Below, in pieces: positions 59,621 through 64,000 of a DNA stretch of 64,000 nt. The stretch spans positions 1-64,000 of the forward strand of contig JAUIEJ010000015.1 in the NCBI GenBank assembly GCA_030428885.1. The letters run 5' to 3'. This DNA comes from Gemmatimonadota bacterium (lineage in GTDB: Bacteria > Gemmatimonadota > Gemmatimonadetes > Longimicrobiales > Gaopeijiaceae). The position numbers and the translations under genes are program-made. The notes under the pieces are model-generated. The model made no database searches. It was not told where the DNA came from and worked only from the letters and a program-made list of their open reading frames with translations. How positions within the stretch are numbered: position 1 is the stretch's first letter; every line of letters begins with the position of its first letter.

Positions 59621-62600
59621 ATGCACGTCCGCGCCGCTCCTCGCACCCTCGCCGCCGTCGCCCTCTGCCTGTCCCTGGCCGGTGTGCGGCCCGCGTCCGC
59701 CCAGGGCCTCCCCTCGTTCTACGAGCCCGGCATCGCCCCCGACGGCTCCGAGATCGCCTTCGTGTCGGGAGGCGACATCTGGACGGTGCCCGCGGCCGGC
59801 GGCGCGGCCCGGCTCCTGGTGGCCCACTCGGCCCACGAGTCCCGCCCTCTCTACTCCCCCGACGGGCGGCGCCTGGCCTTCAACTCCAACCGCAACGGCG
59901 GGCTGGACATCTTCGTCATGGATCTGTCCACCGGTGACGTGCGCCGCGTGACCCACGACTCGGGGTCGGAGGAACTGAACGGCTGGTCGCCCGACGGCAC
60001 CTGGATCTACTTCAGCTCCAGCGCCGAAGACGTGGCGGGCACCCACGACGTGTTCCGGGTGCGAGCCTCCGGTGGAACGCCCATGGCCGTGGCCGCCGAC
60101 GCCTACGAGGGCGAGTACTTCGCGGCTCCGGGACGCAACGGCATGCTGGCCATCTCCACCCGAGGCGATCAGGCCCGTAGCCAGTGGTGGCGCAACGGCC
60201 ACTCCCACATGGACGAGTCGGAGATCTGGATCGTGGAGGAAGCCACCACGGAGGGGGGCGTGCCCACCTACCGCTCGCTGGCCACCGGGGGCAAGAATCT
60301 CTGGCCTCTATGGGACGCCGGAGCGGCAGGTGTGTACTTCATGTCCGACCGTTCGGGAGCGGAGAACCTCTGGGCCGTGAGCGCCCGAGGCGGGTCCGCC
60401 ACCCAGCTCACCGAGTTCACCGACGGTCGGCTGCTGTGGCCGTCCATCACCCGGGACGGGCGCACCATCGCCTTCGAGCGGGACTTCGGGATCTGGACGT
60501 ACGACGTCTCCGGTGATGCGGCGCGGCGCCTCGACATCACCCTCATGGGCGCGGTGGAGGGCCCCACGCCGGAGAAGGAGGAGGAGGACTCCGGATGGGG
60601 CGACATGGCGGTGTCGCCCGACGGAGAGAAGTGGGCCTTCACCGCCGGGGGCGACGTCTTCGCGGCGTCCATGTCCGACGATGTCCCCGCGACCCGGGTC
60701 ACCGACACCCCGGCCGAGGAGGGCTCCATCGCCTGGACGCCCGACTCCGAGGGTATCGTCTACACCTCGTGGCGCAGCGGCACGGAGAAGCTCTACCACT
60801 ACGACTTCGCCACCGGCGAGGAGCGCCAGATCACCACGGGGACCGACCGGGACACCGGGGGGGAATTCTCTCCCGACGGCGAGTGGCTGCTCTACATCCG
60901 CCTGCTCCACGACGAGCGGGAGCTGCGGGTGATGGCGTGGCCCGACGGTGAGGATCGCCTCGTGGCCCGGGACATCGGAGGAGGCGCCACCTGGTCACCC
61001 GACTCCCGCTGGATCGCCTTCGGCGCCGAAACCGACGAATTCACCAATGTGAAAGTGGTCCCGGTGGAGGGCGGGGATGCGCGCCAGGTGAGCTTCATGG
61101 CCAGCACCTCGTTCGGGTCGCTCCGCTGGAGTGCCGACGGCGCCTACCTCGTATATCGGACTGCGCAGCGCACCGAGCCCGGCGAGATGATCAAGGTCGA
61201 CCTCGTGCCCGCCCCCCCGACCTTCGACGAGGACGTCTTTCGGGAGCTCTTCAACGAGCCCGAGGAGGACGACGACGAGGACGAAGGTGAGGGCCGACGG
61301 CCGGCGGCGGCTCCCTCGGGCGCCCCCGTGGAGACCCCCGACTCGGTGGCCATCGACTTCGACGGCATTCGGCGCCGGGGCGGCGTGGTGCCCACGTCGT
61401 TCTCGGTGGGCGCGATCCTCCTCCACCCCGACGGAGAATCGGGAGTCGTCACCGGCGGCGGCGAGGTGCGGAAGGTGACCTTCGGCCCCAACGGCGACGT
61501 GGAGTTCGATGAGCTCGACTTCTCCGGCAATCCCCTGGCCTTTTCCCGAGACGGCCGGTCGCTCTACACGAGCCGGGGCGGCCAGTTGAGGGTGGTGTCG
61601 TGGCCCGGGGGCAACGAGCGCACCATTTCCACCTCGGCCGAAGTGGTGGACGATTTCGACCGTACCAAGGTGGCGGCCTTCGAGCAGGGGTGGGGTGAGA
61701 TGCGCGACGGGTTCTACGACCCCGACTACCACGGGGCCGACTGGACCGGTGTGCGCGACCTCTTCCGGCCCCGCATCGAGGGGGCCCGCACCCGAGCCGA
61801 ATTCGGCCGCCTCATGGACATGATGCTGGGCGAACTCAACGCGTCCCATCTGGGCCACTCGGGTCGTACCGGCCCGCCCCAGGAGGGCGACGGCCACGAC
61901 ACCGGCCGCATCGGCCTGCGCTTCGACCGCCTCGCCTACGAGAACGACGGCCGCTTCGTGGTCACCGAGGTCCTCGAGCTCGGCCCCGCCGACGTGGCCG
62001 GCGGCATCGCGGTGGGCGCCGAGATCGTGTCCGTCGACGGCACGGCCCTGGGCGCCGACTCCGACCTGAACCGCTTGCTGAGGGACGCCCCGGGGCGCCA
62101 GGTCGTGCTGGGCGTGTCCGCCGACGGCCAGACCCGCGACGTCGAGGTCCTGGCCACCTCGGCCGGAGCCGAGGCCCAGCTCACCTATCGCAACTGGGTG
62201 GAGAGCCGCCGGGCCTACGTCGACCGGGTGAGCGACGGTCGCCTCGGATACGTGCACATCCCCTCCATGTCGGAGGGATCGCTCACCCAGTTCATCCGCG
62301 ACCTCGACCAGCTGAACCACGCGAAGGACGGGGTCGTGATCGACGTCCGGGACAACAACGGTGGCTTCGTCAATGTCTACGCCATCGACATCCTGGCTCG
62401 GCGGAACTACCTCACCATGGAGTCCCGGGGAAGCGACATCCTGGCACCGGCCCGGGTGCGCCTCGGGCAGCGGGCCCTCCTCGCCCCGACGGTGCTGGTC
62501 ACCAATCAGAACACCCTCTCCGACGGCGAGGACTTCACCGAAGGCTACCGGGAGCTGGGGCTGGGGAGCGTCGTGGGCGAGCCCACGGCGGGCTGGATCA

Positions 62601-62815
62601 TCTTCACGGGGTCCCGGGGGCTCGTGGACGGCACGAGTGTGCGCATGCCGGGCACGTTCATCCGCGACAACCGGGGCCAGAACATGGAGCTGAACCCCCG
62701 CCCGGTGGACGTGGAGGCGGAGCGCCCCGCCGGCGAGAGCTACCTGGGCGTCGACAGCCAGCTCGACGCCGCGGTGCGCACGCTCCTGGGGCAGATCGAC
62801 GGGGGCGGCGGCTGA
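59621..62815 (+). CDS. Tricorn-type S41 protease, exported
   Basis: A 1,064-residue protein with a signal peptide (to 'RPASAQ'). Residues about 25-430 are WD40-like PD40 blades ('YSPDGRRLAFNSNRNGGLDIFVMD', 'FSPDGEWLLYIRLL', 'WSPDSRWIAFG'). A second propeller or linker follows to about 660, with an acidic insert ('EPEEDDDEDEGEGR'). The catalytic half has a C1 helical domain ('FEQGWGEMRDGFYDPDYHGADW'), a PDZ ('VGAEIVSVDGTALGADSDLNRLL') and the S41 domain with the nucleophile Ser967 in 'NTLSDGEDF' and 'GVVIDVRDNNGGFV'. The substrate is probably peptides in the periplasm. ATG 59621 is fixed by the signal sequence. Confidence 0.9.
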   Translation: MHVRAAPRTLAAVALCLSLAGVRPASAQGLPSFYEPGIAPDGSEIAFVSGGDIWTVPAAGGAARLLVAHSAHESRPLYSPDGRRLAFNSNRNGGLDIFVMDLSTGDVRRVTHDSGSEELNGWSPDGTWIYFSSSAEDVAGTHDVFRVRASGGTPMAVAADAYEGEYFAAPGRNGMLAISTRGDQARSQWWRNGHSHMDESEIWIVEEATTEGGVPTYRSLATGGKNLWPLWDAGAAGVYFMSDRSGAENLWAVSARGGSATQLTEFTDGRLLWPSITRDGRTIAFERDFGIWTYDVSGDAARRLDITLMGAVEGPTPEKEEEDSGWGDMAVSPDGEKWAFTAGGDVFAASMSDDVPATRVTDTPAEEGSIAWTPDSEGIVYTSWRSGTEKLYHYDFATGEERQITTGTDRDTGGEFSPDGEWLLYIRLLHDERELRVMAWPDGEDRLVARDIGGGATWSPDSRWIAFGAETDEFTNVKVVPVEGGDARQVSFMASTSFGSLRWSADGAYLVYRTAQRTEPGEMIKVDLVPAPPTFDEDVFRELFNEPEEDDDEDEGEGRRPAAAPSGAPVETPDSVAIDFDGIRRRGGVVPTSFSVGAILLHPDGESGVVTGGGEVRKVTFGPNGDVEFDELDFSGNPLAFSRDGRSLYTSRGGQLRVVSWPGGNERTISTSAEVVDDFDRTKVAAFEQGWGEMRDGFYDPDYHGADWTGVRDLFRPRIEGARTRAEFGRLMDMMLGELNASHLGHSGRTGPPQEGDGHDTGRIGLRFDRLAYENDGRFVVTEVLELGPADVAGGIAVGAEIVSVDGTALGADSDLNRLLRDAPGRQVVLGVSADGQTRDVEVLATSAGAEAQLTYRNWVESRRAYVDRVSDGRLGYVHIPSMSEGSLTQFIRDLDQLNHAKDGVVIDVRDNNGGFVNVYAIDILARRNYLTMESRGSDILAPARVRLGQRALLAPTVLVTNQNTLSDGEDFTEGYRELGLGSVVGEPTAGWIIFTGSRGLVDGTSVRMPGTFIRDNRGQNMELNPRPVDVEAERPAGESYLGVDSQLDAAVRTLLGQIDGGGG

Positions 62816-62929
62816 TCCGTCCTTTGCCGCGCCCCGAGCCTACCGGGAATCCGCCTCGTGCCGGTGAGCGCCGATGCGGCGGGACGCCTGCCCGTGATAT
62901 GCGCCGGCTCCACAGCCCCGCGCGATCAA

Positions 62930-63206
62930 ATCGCGACCCGTCGACGCACCTCCGAGATCGGGGTGGCCCGGCTTGCTCGCATACGATAGGGATGCGCACT
63001 TCGTCGCGCGGGGAAAAATCGAGTGTGCCATCTTTCTCGAATTTGAGGGACGACGCGCACCTCGATTGGCGATCGACCTCGAGTGGTCACGTCTTGATCG
63101 CTGCCGATCCGAGGGGGTGGGATCGATCCGGACACCTACGTCGTGGCCCGCCCGGATCATCGTGGCCCAGGCTGGGCTGCGGAAGGCACCGCTCCTGACG
63201 AAGGAC
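62930..63206 (+). pseudogene. Decayed PIN-domain (VapC-like) toxin remnant
   Basis: Within a 538-bp gap of reduced GC, two segments in the +3 frame resemble VapC toxins. One is 'HFVARGKIE' (62997-63023), like the 'LVARGRIEL' of the PIN core. The other is 'ARIIVAQAGLRKAPLLTKD' (63147-63206), like 'DRIIVATALVHGATLVTKD' with its C-terminal Asp. A preceding 'TSEIGVARLA' (62948-62977) lies in another frame that ends in TAG at 62987. The frames do not join, no start or full acid quartet is present, and no antitoxin gene is seen. It is most likely a frameshifted fossil of a type II toxin gene. The rest of the gap (62816-62929) shows nothing. Confidence 0.42.
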
Positions 63207-63280
63207 CCGGCCACATCCACGACGACAGAGCCATCGGGTAGCCCGGGCGAAGCCACCGCACCACAAGCATTCCCGCCCAC

Positions 63281-63309
63281 TTGCTTCATTTTATAAAGTA
63301 CATTATGGT
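63281..63309 (+). promoter_or_regulatory. Probable promoter of the 63354 lipoprotein gene
   Basis: In an AT-rich stretch, TTGCTT (63281-63286) and TATGGT (63304-63309) are spaced by 17 bp, giving a sigma-70-like promoter whose transcript would begin about 35-40 bp upstream of the ATG at 63354. The region also contains TTTATAAA. A minus-strand promoter (TTGACG near 63320) reading toward the toxin remnant is possible but less likely. Confidence 0.45.
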
Positions 63310-63353
63310 GCAGTATCGTCAACGAACGCCCCGCCGCCTTCTCGAGCCCTTCC

Positions 63354-64000
63354 ATGCCTTCGATCGCCCTTCGCCGCGTCGGCCTCCTTCTGCCCCTCCT
63401 GGTGGCCGCGACCGCCTGCTCCACCCCGGACCGCGAGGCCGAAGCAGGCGCCATGGAGTCCCCGGAACTGGTTGCGGACGAAGGCAGCCACGAGGGACTG
63501 GTCCACGGCCGGGTCACCATGGAAGACGGCACGGTCTACGAGGGCCGTCTGCGGTGGGGCGGCGACGAAGAGGCCCTGTGGACCCACCACTTCAACGGGC
63601 GCAAGCGGGGCGATCCCTGGGGCGACCTCCTGCCTCGCGGCGACGCGCCCGACGCCTCGGGGCGTCCCTTCCTCGCCCGCTTCGGCGACCTCGCCCGGAT
63701 CGAGACCACGCTGCGGGAGATCCGGGTCACCCTGAAGAGCGGGGAGTCGTTCGTCCTCGATCGGTTCGAAGCCGACGATCTGGCCGACGGGCTCCGGATC
63801 TGGGACGACGCCCAGGGGCTCGTGGATCTGGGGGAATGGCGCATTCGATCGGTGGAGTTCGTGGCAGGCGGGAGCGGAGACGGGCCCCGGCCCCTCCACG
63901 GCACCGTGCGCACGGCCCAGGGCGCCTTCACCGGATTCCTGCAGTGGAATCGCAAGGCGGGCCTGGTCACCGACACGTTCATGGGCGTGATCCCCTTCGG
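63354..64000 (+). CDS. Lipoprotein, N-terminal part (3' end outside window)
   Basis: The first 215 codons of a lipoprotein that continues beyond the right edge. It starts at ATG 63354, with a signal peptide and lipobox 'LVAATAC' at about residue 22. The mature protein has repeated segments 'GLVHGRVTMEDGTVYEGRLRWGGDEEALWTHHFNG' and 'PLHGTVRTAQGAFTGFLQWNRKAG'. This 'G-x-V-x-T-x-x-G-x-Y/F-x-G-x-L/W-W' pattern suggests two copies of a small beta module. It contains Cys only at the lipobox. No family is recognised. Confidence 0.65.
   Translation, partial: MPSIALRRVGLLLPLLVAATACSTPDREAEAGAMESPELVADEGSHEGLVHGRVTMEDGTVYEGRLRWGGDEEALWTHHFNGRKRGDPWGDLLPRGDAPDASGRPFLARFGDLARIETTLREIRVTLKSGESFVLDRFEADDLADGLRIWDDAQGLVDLGEWRIRSVEFVAGGSGDGPRPLHGTVRTAQGAFTGFLQWNRKAGLVTDTFMGVIPF

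Noticed and set aside
62840-63532. A minus-strand ORF of 230 codons covering the gap after the tricorn gene
   Set aside because: Its N-terminal half overlaps the lipoprotein gene at 63354 and the rest has Arg/Ser-rich, non-protein-like composition. The plus-strand PIN fragments explain the region better.

Overview
The window is 64 kb of very GC-rich bacterial chromosome with about 57 protein-coding genes packed on both strands. No rRNA, tRNA, transposase, integrase or CRISPR array was seen. GTG starts are frequent and many neighbours overlap by ATGA or GTGA. The gene mix points to Gemmatimonadota or a close relative: PadR regulators coupled to MacB/FtsX-type 'ADOP' permeases, 6-bladed beta-propeller lipoproteins, a tricorn-like protease, a long BNR/Asp-box protein, a kinase-TPR fusion and Gram-negative outer-membrane proteins. 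That placement is inference from gene content.

Layout. 1-3.0 kb: end of a PD40/TolB-like propeller, then a four-gene minus-strand operon (methyltransferase, YjbQ, methyltransferase, VOC protein). 3.2-7.6 kb: a small membrane protein, an ArsC-like selenoprotein read through an in-frame TGA, an inositol-monophosphatase family enzyme, a propeller lipoprotein, a radical SAM protein and a membrane protein. 7.6-9.8 kb: mtnA coupled to a RuBisCO-like protein (methylthioadenosine metabolism). 10-17.5 kb: penicillin-acylase family enzyme, a GntR/YtrA-ABC exporter operon with a clear palindromic operator, a propeller lipoprotein, a Tat-exported protein and a methyltransferase pair. 17.6-25.4 kb: exported proteins (BNR repeat protein, metallo-beta-lactamase fold hydrolase, cupin, carboxypeptidase-regulatory-like protein). 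25.6-28.6 kb: first PadR-ADOP module. 28.6-35.6 kb: a BciA-like divinyl chlorophyllide reductase homologue divergent from a TolC-HlyD-RND efflux operon. 35.6-42.8 kb: DUF1206 protein, outer-membrane barrel, propeller lipoprotein, PadR plus membrane protein, kinase-TPR, XRE regulator plus membrane protein. 42.9-50.8 kb: secreted hydrolase, PQQ-type sugar dehydrogenase, beta-lactamase-class hydrolase, membrane-anchored protein, Hsp70-like protein, HEAT protein and a small anchored protein. 50.9-53.9 kb: second PadR-ADOP module. 53.9-62.8 kb: exported proteins including a metzincin-like lipoprotein and a tricorn-type S41 protease. 62.8-64 kb: a decayed PIN/VapC toxin remnant, then a lipoprotein cut by the window edge.

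The strongest unusual signal is the ArsC-like gene at 3455-3802. Its redox motif contains an in-frame TGA (U13-T-S-C16), followed 23 nt later by a hairpin that fits the bacterial SECIS consensus. A standard gene caller would truncate or drop it. Second are the bciA-like gene with no photosynthesis genes nearby, and the mtnA/RuBisCO-like pair whose metal-binding motif reads KDDH. Several AT-rich palindromes or repeats lie just upstream of regulators or efflux genes and look like operators.
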